DNA of 64,000 nucleotides from Candidatus Nitrosopumilus sp. (GCF_028278985.1 NZ_JANQTA010000001.1:1-64000), one strand, 5' to 3'. Numbered from the stretch's first letter, positions 16,205-25,254 are shown. Translations and numbers: made by a program. Notes: a model not told the origin generated them from the letters alone.

Positions 16205-16225
16205 AAAAAGAATAGGAATGATCAG

Positions 16226-16540
16226 TCATTTTGATAAGACTGATAGAATTGGCATGACATCCCATTGGTACAATTCATAGGTCAAAATTCCAGAGCAAAT
16301 ATCTTCATATTTCTTGTAAAATGCTCTAGCTTCCTCCTCTGTAGCCTCAAAAACAGCCATAGAAGACAATGCATTGTCAAAAGGTCCAGAAAGCATGATT
16401 CTTCCATTTGCATGCCACTCATCCACTAATGCAGAAACTTGTGGAGATATTCTTTGCAAGTCCTGAGGATTGGTATCTTGCTTCAAACTACTTACAATCA
16501 CCCATGGTTTAACATCAGATTGACTCATGACAAATATCAA
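16226..16540 (-). CDS. YCII-domain protein
   Basis: 104 residues. Recognisable YCII landmarks: an opening WVIVSSLK, VDEWHANGRIMLSGPFD, MAVFEATEEEARAFYKKYED and YELYQWDVMP. YCII proteins are small alpha/beta dimeric-barrel proteins, sometimes enzymes with a His-Asp pair, often of unknown role. The more likely start is M5 (16528), which removes an odd hydrophobic leader. It stands alone on the minus strand, 22 bp upstream of the 51-residue zinc gene. Confidence 0.75.
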   Translation of the reverse strand: MIFVMSQSDVKPWVIVSSLKQDTNPQDLQRISPQVSALVDEWHANGRIMLSGPFDNALSSMAVFEATEEEARAFYKKYEDICSGILTYELYQWDVMPILSVLSK

Positions 16541-16734
16541 CTAGAAAATTAATTAAATATAATGTTCAGTATAATTTCTTATTTTACCATCATAAAACAA
16601 GATAGAAATTTGGATAAGAGTAGTACAAAAGTTTAGAATAACAAAAAGTAACAACAGTCACCTATAATTAATTTGAAATGTAACAGGATTTGACCGTGCG
16701 TGATCTGACATCACTACAAGTTAGCTTGGTCAAA

Positions 16735-16830
16735 GATCATTGGAAAAATTGGAAATTGCAATAGTTCTCCATCATGCCGACCAGGTAGTATTGCTATTGG
16801 CGTTTTGTTATCATCAATTTTCCAATGATC
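16735..16830 (-). ncRNA. Structured 3' element B behind a small zinc gene
   Basis: 96 bp closed by GATCATTGGAAAAATTG and CAATTTTCCAATGATC (one bulged A). An inner helix CAATAG/CTATTG and flanking sequence (AATAGTTCTCCATCATG...GGTAGTATTGCTATTGGCG) align with element A, while the outer stem has a different sequence but equal length. On the minus strand it starts 8 bp after the zinc gene 16839-17027. Different stems around a conserved interior suggest selection on structure. The rest of 16541-16734 shows nothing else. Confidence 0.45.
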
Positions 16831-16838
16831 AAATAAAA

Positions 16839-17027
16839 TTATTTTAAAAATTTACTTTTTCGTTTAGCTCTGAGTTGGGTTCCACAACATGGGCACGTAA
16901 TTCCTTCAAAAAACATGTAGATATTACAAGATGTGCATCGTTTTGTACCGACATCATATCGTTTTTTTTCAGATTTGTATCGCTCACAGATTCCCCTACA
17001 AGTCAATGCGAACACTTCTTTCGACAT
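16839..17027 (-). CDS. Small zinc protein, CxGxC...CPCC family
   Basis: 62 residues: TCRGICERYKSEKKRY, GTKRCTSCNIYMFF, ITCPCCGTQLR and a Lys-rich tail. It is the closest intact relative of the broken gene at 15187 (RGICER, G.KRC). Its start overlaps the end of the mini ribbon 17003-17107 in another frame, and the structured element B follows its stop. Confidence 0.75.
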   Translation of the reverse strand: MSKEVFALTCRGICERYKSEKKRYDVGTKRCTSCNIYMFFEGITCPCCGTQLRAKRKSKFLK

Positions 17028-17107
17028 TTAGGACATTGGTTGTAACCAGGATAATGATTTGTGAAAAAAGAACCACAGTCAGAGCATGAGGAAAATTTTA
17101 CAAACAA
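17003..17107 (-). CDS. Mini zinc ribbon, 34 residues
   Basis: TTG start at 17107 (or 17113), stop at 17003. The product has SCSDCGSFF, YNQCPKCRKKC and ends CSH, a single zinc ribbon comparable to the 33-residue protein at 15070. It overlaps the start of the next zinc gene by 25 bases, so the pair is probably co-translated. The repeated pairing with RGICER-type genes is the main support. The rest of the spacer to 17345 is AT-rich without a gene. Confidence 0.5.
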   Translation of the reverse strand: MFVKFSSCSDCGSFFTNHYPGYNQCPKCRKKCSH

Positions 17108-17345
17108 AGTCAATACAGAGAAAAGAAATTTGAAAAATTAAAACAAGATCTTTATTTTACAAACATAGAATAATTGTTAAAAAATCATTGGTCACTGAAA
17201 TGCCAGTAGAATCTTCCAGAATTATAATAGCATAATAGCAACCAATGACAATTAGTTCAAGCTAATCAGAGATAATTAAGATGTCTTTTAGTATGAAGAG
17301 TTGTTCTAGAGATATGGAATAAAAAATTCAACCCGATTTGAATAA

Positions 17346-17714
17346 CTAAAGGAAAAACTGCAGAATTACGGATGTATTCCATATAGGCAGGAAATACAAA
17401 GTAAAGTATACGGCATAATTCAGATACTTGGATCTCTTGAATAATTGAAAAACGACGACATATCTCAAAAAAGCCATTTCAACTAAGACAAAAGGCACAA
17501 GATAAACATGCTCTGGAAGAAGATGGTTAATCAATGGATTCAATTCATTAAAAGAAAGAGATATTGCGATCAGAGTTGTTAATCCATCAAGACTACCACC
17601 CAACAAAATATGATCCCATTTTTGGCGAAAATAAGAGTAATAGGCTCTAGGAGAAAACTCATTTTTTACAAGATTCTTCACAGCTTCAAGAGACAGCATA
17701 ATTTTATGAAACAA
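17346..17714 (-). CDS. Hypothetical membrane protein
   Basis: 122 residues. An N-terminal helical segment is followed by hydrophobic stretches at about 38-53, 68-90 and 100-120, giving two or three membrane helices. Basic residues between them (KRSKYLN) suggest a cytoplasmic loop. No known family recognised. It has no close neighbour on its strand, so context gives no hint. Confidence 0.65.
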   Translation of the reverse strand: MFHKIMLSLEAVKNLVKNEFSPRAYYSYFRQKWDHILLGGSLDGLTTLIAISLSFNELNPLINHLLPEHVYLVPFVLVEMAFLRYVVVFQLFKRSKYLNYAVYFTLYFLPIWNTSVILQFFL

Positions 17715-18016
17715 AAAATAGTTTATTCAGACTAGCTTGTACACATACTCAACACAATGCATATTACTAAAGAATCCTGAACGCAATGAAATCAAGAAGT
17801 TATGGAGTGGATAGAGAACATTACATCAGAAAAACACCATATTAATTGAAAATTTTAAAAATTTTTGAATAGAATCCAGAATTTGAAAATAAAGTAACTA
17901 TAGTTGACTCAACATTTTAGAATGAAAAATAAGAACGAGGGATTAGAATTATTTTTGAAAATAAAATTAAGAAATGTTGGATTGCATTAAATGTAATATA
18001 CTTAATTTGATCAAAT
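17715..18016. other. Intergenic promoter region
   Basis: About 300 bp of AT-rich sequence between divergent genes. A TATA-like AATATACTTAA (17994-18004) lies about 20 bp upstream of the GTG start at 18017, which suggests a leaderless operon transcript. No gene or repeat was seen. Confidence 0.45.
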
Positions 18017-18703
18017 GTGGGTTCAAGACAAGACACTGCATGTATGCAGCACACCATTGCAGAAATAAACGGTGAAAATATTTGCATTCACTGTGGAATA
18101 GTTATGAGTAGAGTGGAAGTTCAAGGAGTGAACGATTGGAAAACACACAACATTAAGCTTACAGTTAATCCAAAGTTGTTCAATACCGCCTTAAAAATTA
18201 CACAGAATTTACATCTGCCACAATTTGCACTAAATACGATTACTCAGGTTTCAACAAAATTAATTTTAAAAAAAGTTACGAAGAAAAATGCATTACTGTA
18301 TGGAATTGTGTATGCATGTAGAATTCATAACATTCCAAGGCTTTTGACAGATATTGTTTATGAGATGGAAAAAATTAGCGGCACACCAAAAAGAAATTCA
18401 GAAAAAACACTACTAAAAAAATTAAATCAAATTAGTAAAATTGCATTTTTTGAAGACATTGTAATTCAACCTCCAGATAAAAAATATTATCTACAAGCAT
18501 ATCTTGCAAAAATTCAGAAACATGTTGAAAAGGAAACATCAGCTGATTATTTTAATACAATTAGAGTAAGAGCGGAAAAAGCAATTCAAACATCAAATTT
18601 GGAACCATCAATATGTGCTGAAAAAGCCATAATCAAGAATATTTCGACAGTTCTGATGAGCGATATTAGAAGGATAATTTTTGAGAGAGAAAATGAGAAG
18701 TAA
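18017..18703 (+). CDS. TFB-like protein with zinc ribbon but no B-reader
   Basis: 228 residues, GTG start. The N-terminal ribbon is CMQH...CIHCG, as in TFB. The B-reader/linker region that follows in true TFBs (seen in 11173-12069) is absent; the chain passes directly to a cyclin-like helical domain (about 55-125), and the second repeat is weak. It could bind a partner or DNA but probably cannot support normal open-complex formation. It heads an operon with a ParB-like and a winged-helix gene, with overlaps of 23 and 17 bp, which suggests a specialised regulator or a mobile-element factor. Confidence 0.75.
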   Translation: MGSRQDTACMQHTIAEINGENICIHCGIVMSRVEVQGVNDWKTHNIKLTVNPKLFNTALKITQNLHLPQFALNTITQVSTKLILKKVTKKNALLYGIVYACRIHNIPRLLTDIVYEMEKISGTPKRNSEKTLLKKLNQISKIAFFEDIVIQPPDKKYYLQAYLAKIQKHVEKETSADYFNTIRVRAEKAIQTSNLEPSICAEKAIIKNISTVLMSDIRRIIFERENEK

Positions 18704-19658
18704 GATTATAAAAATTTGGAAATTAGAGCCAAATCCATGGCACTTCAGGATATTATCAAAAAAAGATCAACAGTCACTTATCAGTGAAATTCAAAAAAAA
18801 TCAATGAATTCAATTCCTTTACCAATTGTAGCTTCAATTGAAGGAGGGTTTTACATTGTTGACGGTCACAGTAGAATTCAGGCAGCAAAAGAAGCAGGAA
18901 TTAAAGAAATATCATGCATGATAAATTCAGAGATTAAGAGCTATCAGGAATTAAGAATCGAATCATTCAGGCTGAACAGACACGGATATTCAAATCCTCT
19001 GCAGCTTTCAGACATGTTTAATGAAGATGTCAAAATTCACAAGAGCTCTGAAGAAGTTGCAAAAATCTATGAAGTGAATGAGGATTTTGTTCATACATTG
19101 ATGAACATCAACAAGCTACATGAAGACACCAAAGTAATTGTTCAAAAAATTATCACGGTCGCAGGTAAAAAATATCGCTCATTATTAGATCAAATTAGTC
19201 CATTACATATTTCAGATCTTTCAAAACTTCATCCAGAAAAACAAATAGAGTTAGTAAAATGGATATTTCATGATATAATGTACGGGCCTCCTATAGAATC
19301 ACACATTTCAATTCCAAGTATCCTAGAAATAAAAAAAGAAATAGAGAAAATCAACGATGTTAAAGAACACAACAAATACAAGAAAAAATCCACTCTGGCA
19401 AAAAAACAAATTCCCGTACAATGCAGATGCGGATTAAAATATGAAGTTGATTTTAAAACAAATACAATTTACGAATATGAAGATATTGGGAATCTTACTA
19501 TAAAAAAAGAAATAATTAACAACATAGAAGATTCCATGGTTTTTTCCTCAAAAAATTATACCCTAAGCGAACTAAAGCAAATCATTGGAAAGAATTCAAA
19601 AGGAAATGAAATTAAGATAATCATCACTAAAGGAATAGAAAATGAGGATAGGCAATAA
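18681..19658 (+). CDS. ParB/Srx-fold protein
   Basis: 325 residues; M5 at 18693 is an alternative start. Residues about 10-95 form the ParB N-terminal domain with IVDGHSRIQAAKEAG (the nucleotide-binding box of ParB/Srx proteins). A helical region around 100-150 (SSEEVAKIYEVNEDFVHTLM) looks like an HTH. A CRCG single knuckle is at about 247, and the C-terminus is beta-rich. ParB-type proteins bind DNA sites and hydrolyse CTP in partition, and others are regulators. No ParA is nearby, so a regulatory role with its TFB-like neighbour is more likely. Confidence 0.8.
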   Translation: MREKMRSKIIKIWKLEPNPWHFRILSKKDQQSLISEIQKKSMNSIPLPIVASIEGGFYIVDGHSRIQAAKEAGIKEISCMINSEIKSYQELRIESFRLNRHGYSNPLQLSDMFNEDVKIHKSSEEVAKIYEVNEDFVHTLMNINKLHEDTKVIVQKIITVAGKKYRSLLDQISPLHISDLSKLHPEKQIELVKWIFHDIMYGPPIESHISIPSILEIKKEIEKINDVKEHNKYKKKSTLAKKQIPVQCRCGLKYEVDFKTNTIYEYEDIGNLTIKKEIINNIEDSMVFSSKNYTLSELKQIIGKNSKGNEIKIIITKGIENEDRQ

Positions 19659-20259
19659 TGAAAAAACTGTTCTGAGCATAATTAAAAAACATCCAGATAT
19701 TTCAGAAAACTCACTGCACATCCTATTTTTGTTAGTCACTGGAAAAAAATTACGGTTATGGAGAACTATAGAGTCATTAAGAGAAAAACAACTTATCGAA
19801 GAAGGGAAATTTATTTTAAAAAATTTTGAAATTAAAATTCCAAATTTAGAACTGAAAGAAGACTTTCTAAATAAATATTCAAACATAGATGAAAATTTAA
19901 GATTAGGGAAAAAAGAAAAATTGATTTTATTTATCCTATCTAAAATTAAAAGTGCATCATTTCAATTTTTGATCAAGTGTACTGAAGAATCTAAAGAAAA
20001 TCTTTTTCCAGTTGTACAAAGATTAGAAGAACAGGAATTGATTCAAGGATACCATTCACCAATTCGACATGTAAATTCTAATGGTAAGCGATATAGACCA
20101 AAACACTACCAGATAACCAAACTAGGGTTTTTAGTTAAAGACATCAAATTAACAGATTTTCAATGTGATAATAAAATACTTAAAACAATTTCAAAAACTG
20201 AAAAACAAATTAAACAAATGGAATATGATTTTCAAGACATTCTAAACGTTAACCAATGA
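19642..20259 (+). CDS. Winged-helix protein, operon partner of the ParB-like gene
   Basis: 205 residues with two winged-helix-like parts. Residues 8-60 (VLSIIKKHPDISENSLHILF...TIESLREKQLIEEGKF) and about 85-160 (FILSKIKSASFQFLIKCTEE...LEEQELIQGY, then a basic wing and HYQITKLG) each show helix-turn-helix plus wing. It overlaps the ParB-like gene by 17 bp. The operon therefore encodes three DNA-binding proteins. It is convergent with the pilin-like gene 20303. Confidence 0.72.
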   Translation: MRIGNNEKTVLSIIKKHPDISENSLHILFLLVTGKKLRLWRTIESLREKQLIEEGKFILKNFEIKIPNLELKEDFLNKYSNIDENLRLGKKEKLILFILSKIKSASFQFLIKCTEESKENLFPVVQRLEEQELIQGYHSPIRHVNSNGKRYRPKHYQITKLGFLVKDIKLTDFQCDNKILKTISKTEKQIKQMEYDFQDILNVNQ

Positions 20260-20302
20260 AAAGAATGCCATGAAAAGTAGGATGAAATTGAAAAACAAGA
20301 TG

Positions 20303-20800
20303 TTACTTGGTGGTATTTAGAATTTCAAACAGTTTTTCAGAATCAGTATGAATGACAATAGATTCAATTTGAGATGTATCAAAAAAGGTATCTGAAAAAT
20401 TTAGAATTAATTCAGACGTTGTAGACATAGGAAGAACACGAGTCTGATTTTCACCATTACTTGTAAAATTCTTTCCGTCTAAATCCAGAATTCGAAATGA
20501 ATTTTGTTCTGATAAAGAACCATCCACAATAACATTTGAGACTGTAATGTTTTTTAATCCATAATTGTAAACAAACACACGTACGGTTTCTCCGTAAGTA
20601 GGTGATGATTCTTGGAACATGTCAATAAATTCCAATAATTCAGAAATTTGGTTTTGGTTTAATTGCATGGATTCTTTTACACTTAGTGCTTCACCCAAAA
20701 TTCTCGTCTCAGATGCGGCAATGTAAAAACCCATTCCAGCAAGTACTACCATCATCACAAGAACTGCACTTACGATTTCGCTAACTGCTCGTCGCCTCAA
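20303..20800 (-). CDS. Type IV pilin-like protein
   Basis: 165 residues. It starts MRRR then AVSEIVSAVLVMMVVLAG, a class III (prepilin peptidase) signal: basic patch, cleavage before AVSE, and hydrophobic helix. The remainder is a small beta domain with N-x-S/T sequons. It overlaps the next pilin-like gene by four bases on the same strand. Probably a minor pilin of the neighbouring assembly machine. Confidence 0.82.
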   Translation of the reverse strand: MRRRAVSEIVSAVLVMMVVLAGMGFYIAASETRILGEALSVKESMQLNQNQISELLEFIDMFQESSPTYGETVRVFVYNYGLKNITVSNVIVDGSLSEQNSFRILDLDGKNFTSNGENQTRVLPMSTTSELILNFSDTFFDTSQIESIVIHTDSEKLFEILNTTK

Positions 20801-21264
20801 ATTGAACCAACCGTCTCAATCGTGATAGGGATTAATTTTGATGTGGATGAAGCATCACTAGTAGCATTAATTTGTACAGAGTAGGTATTTCCTAAGGTGA
20901 AATTTAGACAAGGTAAGCCTTGCGTGGAATCATTAAAAAACTCTTTCACAGTAGTGCTAGATTGAGGTTCAATAGGAGCATCAATAGATGAGAGCACCCA
21001 TTTGTTGTTGCTATCAAGAGTAGTTGAAATGGTGGCATTAGAAATCAACAAAGTTCCAGTATTAGTAATGGTCGCCAAAAAAAAACATCCTGATGAAGAA
21101 TCTTTTTGAATTGCAAGATCGGTTATCAGATAGTCTATGTCTTCAAAGAGGGTCAATAAGACTTGTGTGTACATACCATGAAATAACGCTCCACCAACTA
21201 ATGAAATTCCTATCAAAATCATCACGGCAGAGATCGGAGACACTGCAGAATGCTTTCCCATCAT
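20797..21264 (-). CDS. Type IV pilin-like protein
   Basis: 155 residues from the start I chose, ATG 21264 (or 21261), giving MMGKHS then AVSPISAVMILIGISLVGG, a class III signal peptide. A longer frame from 21402 would place a second hydrophobic stretch ahead of the pilin signal and overlap the divergent ATPase gene, so it is rejected. The extracellular part has NxT/S sites and ends in TVGSI. It forms a two-gene unit with 20303. Confidence 0.8.
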   Translation of the reverse strand: MMGKHSAVSPISAVMILIGISLVGGALFHGMYTQVLLTLFEDIDYLITDLAIQKDSSSGCFFLATITNTGTLLISNATISTTLDSNNKWVLSSIDAPIEPQSSTTVKEFFNDSTQGLPCLNFTLGNTYSVQINATSDASSTSKLIPITIETVGSI

Positions 21265-21278
21265 ATATAACGTAAAAA

Positions 21279-21296
21279 TTTTCCATATAAGGAAAA
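21279..21296. promoter_or_regulatory. Palindrome in the divergent pilin/ATPase promoter
   Basis: TTTTCCATATAAGGAAAA sits between the divergent starts at 21264 and 21314. The same arms (TTTTCC-N6-GGAAAA) occur at 25255-25272 in the other divergent promoter of this locus. The centre ATATAA could double as a TATA element, so a bound protein would block both directions. Confidence 0.55.
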
Positions 21297-21313
21297 TAAA
21301 AGATAAACATGTG

Positions 21314-23020
21314 ATGGAGATTAACAAAAAAATTCCCTTTAAGACGTCAGAAAAAACCAAAGACATAAAAAATAAAAAATCATTTAAAAAATCACAATTC
21401 AAATCTCAATCAAAAAACTCACCTTTTAGCAAAATTCAAAAAATGCTTACAGGTTCAGCATTACCTAAAAAAAGTAATTTGAAATTCATTTTACAAAATC
21501 TGACAGTAAGTAGTCTAGAGAATTATGAAATTATCAAAACATATCCAATAGGGGAATGTACCATCTACATAGCAAAAGACAATACTGGAAAATTATCATA
21601 CATGGCTCAAGAACCAGAGATTGATGAAGGTGGAAAGAGAGCATATACACAAATAATGAATTATTTGTTCGTATCCCTTACCTATGAAATTAATGAAAAA
21701 GAAAAAAACCTGGAAGAGTTTGTACGTAAGAGAATTTTAGAAATTGGAAAAGAATTAGGAATGTTCAGAAAAACAGCATTACTGATTGAGGAATTGACAT
21801 ATTATGCAATTAGAGATTCATTTGGATATGGAATAATTGATGTTTTGATGCATGATCCAAATATTGAAGATATTTCAGAAGAGAACTTTTTGCATCCAGT
21901 AGGAGTCGCACATAGAGAGTTTGGAGATTTTGGATTACTTGATACCAACATAAGATTTTACACTATGGAATCAGCAAATTCTTTTGTTCAGAAATTAGTT
22001 CAAAAAACTGAAAAAAGTATGACAGCAGCAATTCCATATATTGACACAATGACCAAGCAAGGTCATAGAATTGCAGCAACTTTTGGAAAAGAAGTGTCCT
22101 TACCTGGACCAAATTTCACCATAAGGAAGTTTACTGAAGAACCAATTACAATAGTTAAATTATTACAATTTGGAACGTTGGATTTACTAATTGCAGCATA
22201 TGTTTGGCTATTACTCGAATCAAAGGCATTTGTACTAGTTACGGGCTCAACATCTGCAGGAAAAACCACCACTATAGGCGCATTAAATTCATTGATCAAC
22301 CCACAAATGAAAATCACAACCATAGAAGACACGCCAGAGTTGAAGATCAATCACAGACATTGGCAAAAGCTCATCACAAGAAAAACATCCAGTCTTTTTG
22401 AAGACAAATACGAAATTACCATGGATGATTTAATCAGACTGTCTCTTCGTTCAAGGCCAGATTACATTATTGTAGGCGAAGTAAGAGGCGAAGAAATTTC
22501 ATCGCTGATTCAGGCAGTGGCCACAGGACACGGTGGCCTAACCAGTTTTCACGCATCATCCCCAGAATCAGCATTTGTAAGAATGGAAAGTCCGCCTATG
22601 AATGTCCATGTAGGAGGACAAATGCTGATTTCAGTAATTTTACAACAAAACAGATTAGTTGACGCACATGGAAATTCATCGAGAAGAATAATCAGAATAA
22701 CTGAAGTGATTCCCAAAGATAACAAAGTTTCACTTGAAACAATTTTTGAATGGAATGCAGAACAGAAAAGATTTCTTCCAAATAATGTTTTAGGAGTTGT
22801 AAAAAAATCTGCAAGATTAGCAGAGATTGCATTAACAAATGGTTGGAAGGAAGAGGATCTCATTGCAGAGTTAGTAATTAGAATGGCATATCTCAACAAC
22901 ATGAGAGAGAAGGGAATTGTAAAGTTTGAAGATGTTTCAAAAGAATTTGAGAAATTTTACTTTCTTCCAATGGAGAGATATAAGATACTTTTAGAATCAA
23001 CAGCAGAATTTTTAAAATAA
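21314..23020 (+). CDS. Pilus/archaellum assembly ATPase (FlaI/PilT-VirB11 family)
   Basis: 568 residues; ATG 21314 is preferred over the GTG one codon upstream. A basic N-terminal tail (1-50) leads into the N-terminal domain. The ATPase core has Walker A GSTSAGKTTT near residue 314, Asp box ITTIEDTPEL, Walker B-like RPDYIIVGEVRGEE near 384 and the His box TGHGGLTSFHASS. It is a hexameric motor that drives pilin assembly at the membrane. The platform gene lies at 25294. No FlaH/FlaG/FlaF is present, so an adhesion pilus is at least as likely as an archaellum. Confidence 0.93.
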   Translation: MEINKKIPFKTSEKTKDIKNKKSFKKSQFKSQSKNSPFSKIQKMLTGSALPKKSNLKFILQNLTVSSLENYEIIKTYPIGECTIYIAKDNTGKLSYMAQEPEIDEGGKRAYTQIMNYLFVSLTYEINEKEKNLEEFVRKRILEIGKELGMFRKTALLIEELTYYAIRDSFGYGIIDVLMHDPNIEDISEENFLHPVGVAHREFGDFGLLDTNIRFYTMESANSFVQKLVQKTEKSMTAAIPYIDTMTKQGHRIAATFGKEVSLPGPNFTIRKFTEEPITIVKLLQFGTLDLLIAAYVWLLLESKAFVLVTGSTSAGKTTTIGALNSLINPQMKITTIEDTPELKINHRHWQKLITRKTSSLFEDKYEITMDDLIRLSLRSRPDYIIVGEVRGEEISSLIQAVATGHGGLTSFHASSPESAFVRMESPPMNVHVGGQMLISVILQQNRLVDAHGNSSRRIIRITEVIPKDNKVSLETIFEWNAEQKRFLPNNVLGVVKKSARLAEIALTNGWKEEDLIAELVIRMAYLNNMREKGIVKFEDVSKEFEKFYFLPMERYKILLESTAEFLK

Positions 23021-23030
23021 AAATTTGGAA

Positions 23031-24194
23031 TCAATTGTTAATAATATCAAGTCGAGCTGAAGGCAGGAATTTTACTAAAAACAGCATCATCAACAAAGGT
23101 ATTGAAACCAACATTAATGCATTAAATCCAAATTCAGGCACAGAAACAGGTAGTAAATAGTGATTGATTGAAAATCCTTCTTGGGTGTGACCAATTACAT
23201 AAAGCGATGTAGATTCAGCTTTCATGTACAATGGAGTAGAGTCTGAAACAGTAGCAACATCAAAACTAACATCATTTGTAAAATGTTTCATTTGAATAAT
23301 AGGTTGAGGATTAGTTTTGGTGTTATTCACCATGATAATATAATCACCAGCAAACAAAAATGCGCTATAATGGGAAGCATCTTGAGATTGAGTTAGAATG
23401 GAAGTATTCAGAGATTCAAACAAAGTATGAGTGTGTTCTCCATCATATTTCATGACATAATTAAAGTCGCCCACACCGTCACTTTTGGACTGTATGCGAA
23501 TATTATTCCAAAAAACAGAATCATCTATACTTGTCAAATCATAAGCAATTTGAAGATCTTCTTTTACCACGCTAGGAGAACTTCCAGTCTTAGGCATTTT
23601 CATGATTTGATTGTTTAGATCTTCAACTTCCTCTATCCAAAAAACATTTTCTTCATTAGTAGAAATATCTAGGATGATATTTTCAGATGTCAAAAACTGT
23701 TCTTTAGAATAATTTTCATAGTTTATCTTCCAGATATTTCCAGAGGATTCAGAAGCATACAATGCATCATTGCCAAGAGAAAGTCTAACTGCAGATTTGA
23801 AATCCGAAGTTATTATTTCAAAAGTACCATCATTTTTCGACATTTTAATAATATTTTGAAAATCACAGGTAGTTGAACCTTCACATGAATTTGAAAGAAT
23901 GACAAAATACAAAAAATCACCACGAACATGTAATTCAGAGGGAAACATAAAGAGATCTTCTGAGAAAATGGAGATAGTTTCACCATCAAATTTCATCATA
24001 CGAGTGTCAGGTAAAAAAACAGAGGATTTGCTTTTATCATGCTCAAAATAATATGCATGATTTCCATCAATAGCTAGATCATAAACAGTTCCAAAATTAT
24101 TTCCCAAAGATTCCGCGTTAATTGATGATGGGAAGGGAAAAATTAGAACAAAGGAGGAAAAAATCAGAAAAAGAAAGTAAAAAATTGTATTCAT
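23031..24194 (-). CDS. Exported PEFG-type surface protein, beta-propeller-like
   Basis: 387 residues from ATG 24194; an upstream start at 24251 would put 19 polar residues before the signal peptide and is rejected. The signal peptide ends near SINAES. The body has repeated units with a W/Y-x-x-D pattern (LYFVIL, NDALYAS, ENVFWIEE, DSVFWNN) typical of a beta-propeller. The C-terminus is SVPEFGFNALMLVSIPLLMM and a basic tail, a variant PEFG-CTERM signal. It lies on the opposite strand between pilus genes, and a link to the pilus is unproven. Confidence 0.8.
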   Translation of the reverse strand: MNTIFYFLFLIFSSFVLIFPFPSSINAESLGNNFGTVYDLAIDGNHAYYFEHDKSKSSVFLPDTRMMKFDGETISIFSEDLFMFPSELHVRGDFLYFVILSNSCEGSTTCDFQNIIKMSKNDGTFEIITSDFKSAVRLSLGNDALYASESSGNIWKINYENYSKEQFLTSENIILDISTNEENVFWIEEVEDLNNQIMKMPKTGSSPSVVKEDLQIAYDLTSIDDSVFWNNIRIQSKSDGVGDFNYVMKYDGEHTHTLFESLNTSILTQSQDASHYSAFLFAGDYIIMVNNTKTNPQPIIQMKHFTNDVSFDVATVSDSTPLYMKAESTSLYVIGHTQEGFSINHYLLPVSVPEFGFNALMLVSIPLLMMLFLVKFLPSARLDIINN

Positions 24195-24288
24195 ACATAC
24201 ATCCAGATCAAATAAGTTATAAGGTAATTTTTGGATAAACTCTGATTCCAAATTATCAGAAATAAAAAAAGGAAGAAGTTTGGACTAA

Positions 24289-25227
24289 TTATGTTCCAGT
24301 GACTTTTACAATTGTTTGAACTCTAGTGTTTGAGCCATCATCAGCTTGGGCAACGAGGTTGACTACTAATGCATCACCAGTCTTAACTACCTGATTGTTT
24401 AATCCTGGGACTTCTTCAACGAAGACATCGGCATAGAAGTATTTTGATTCACCTGGTTGAACAGGATTGTTTTTTATGCTTTGATGGGTGAACACATCAC
24501 AGAATGCATGTACACCGTTATCGGCATCTACACCTGAGGCTTCGGTACAGTAGATTGTGTCATAACCACTAGATGGATCTAAGTAGTTGAACACAGCAGA
24601 ACAGTCAGTATCTGTAGCCACTGTGCATGTTTGAGCATTAGGATTTGCTGCAGCTCCGTCATAACTACCACCAAATAATGGTGCAACGGCAGTGTTGTTC
24701 ATGATTGCCACTGTTCTGTAATCATCTTTGTTATCAAAGACTAATTTTCTACCAACAGAAATGCCTTCATCATAATCTGCTCTGTCATCTTCACCTGATG
24801 CTTTATCGATGTGTGCAATCCATTGTGCTCTTAATGGATTATCTCTGCCTTTAGCAGATCCATTATCATCAGCACAATCAGCTGCTGCCTCAGTACATCC
24901 TTTTACATTTTCATGTAACGACTCATAAAGTAATGGTTCACTTAAACCAGTTTTAGCTACAGTCATCTCTAGCTTAACCCAGTTTTTGGTACCAATATTC
25001 TTTACAGTGGCAGTAAGATCAGCATGATCTGTACCCTTTACTGCTTGTGCGGTTTCTACCTGAATTGCGTTAGATTCTGCAGCAGTATTTGAGCCTTGTT
25101 GCATAACACCAAAAGTTAATCCGCCACCAACAACTGTTACACCAAGAAGGATAACGGTTGCAAGAATTGGACTAACTCCTCTACGTGCTCCAAAACTAAT
25201 TTTGTATTTGTTTTGTTGTTTTGTCAT
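24289..25227 (-). CDS. Major pilin/archaellin-like protein
   Basis: 312 residues from ATG 25227 (GTG 25242 is possible but places the start too close to the TATA region). Signal: basic stretch, GARRG then VSPILATVILLGVTVVGGG, with a prepilin peptidase site after Gly. The large outer domain has four to six cysteines (CTEAAADCAD, CTVATDTDC, YCTEA, FCDVF), probably disulphides. It is the longest pilin here and the likely filament subunit. Its promoter is shared with the platform gene. Confidence 0.85.
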   Translation of the reverse strand: MTKQQNKYKISFGARRGVSPILATVILLGVTVVGGGLTFGVMQQGSNTAAESNAIQVETAQAVKGTDHADLTATVKNIGTKNWVKLEMTVAKTGLSEPLLYESLHENVKGCTEAAADCADDNGSAKGRDNPLRAQWIAHIDKASGEDDRADYDEGISVGRKLVFDNKDDYRTVAIMNNTAVAPLFGGSYDGAAANPNAQTCTVATDTDCSAVFNYLDPSSGYDTIYCTEASGVDADNGVHAFCDVFTHQSIKNNPVQPGESKYFYADVFVEEVPGLNNQVVKTGDALVVNLVAQADDGSNTRVQTIVKVTGT

Positions 25228-25254
25228 ATTAGTTCTTAACACAATATGACAGAA

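Noticed and set aside
20797-21402. Longer start for the pilin-like gene
   Set aside because: It would put an extra hydrophobic stretch before the class III signal and overlap the divergent ATPase start.
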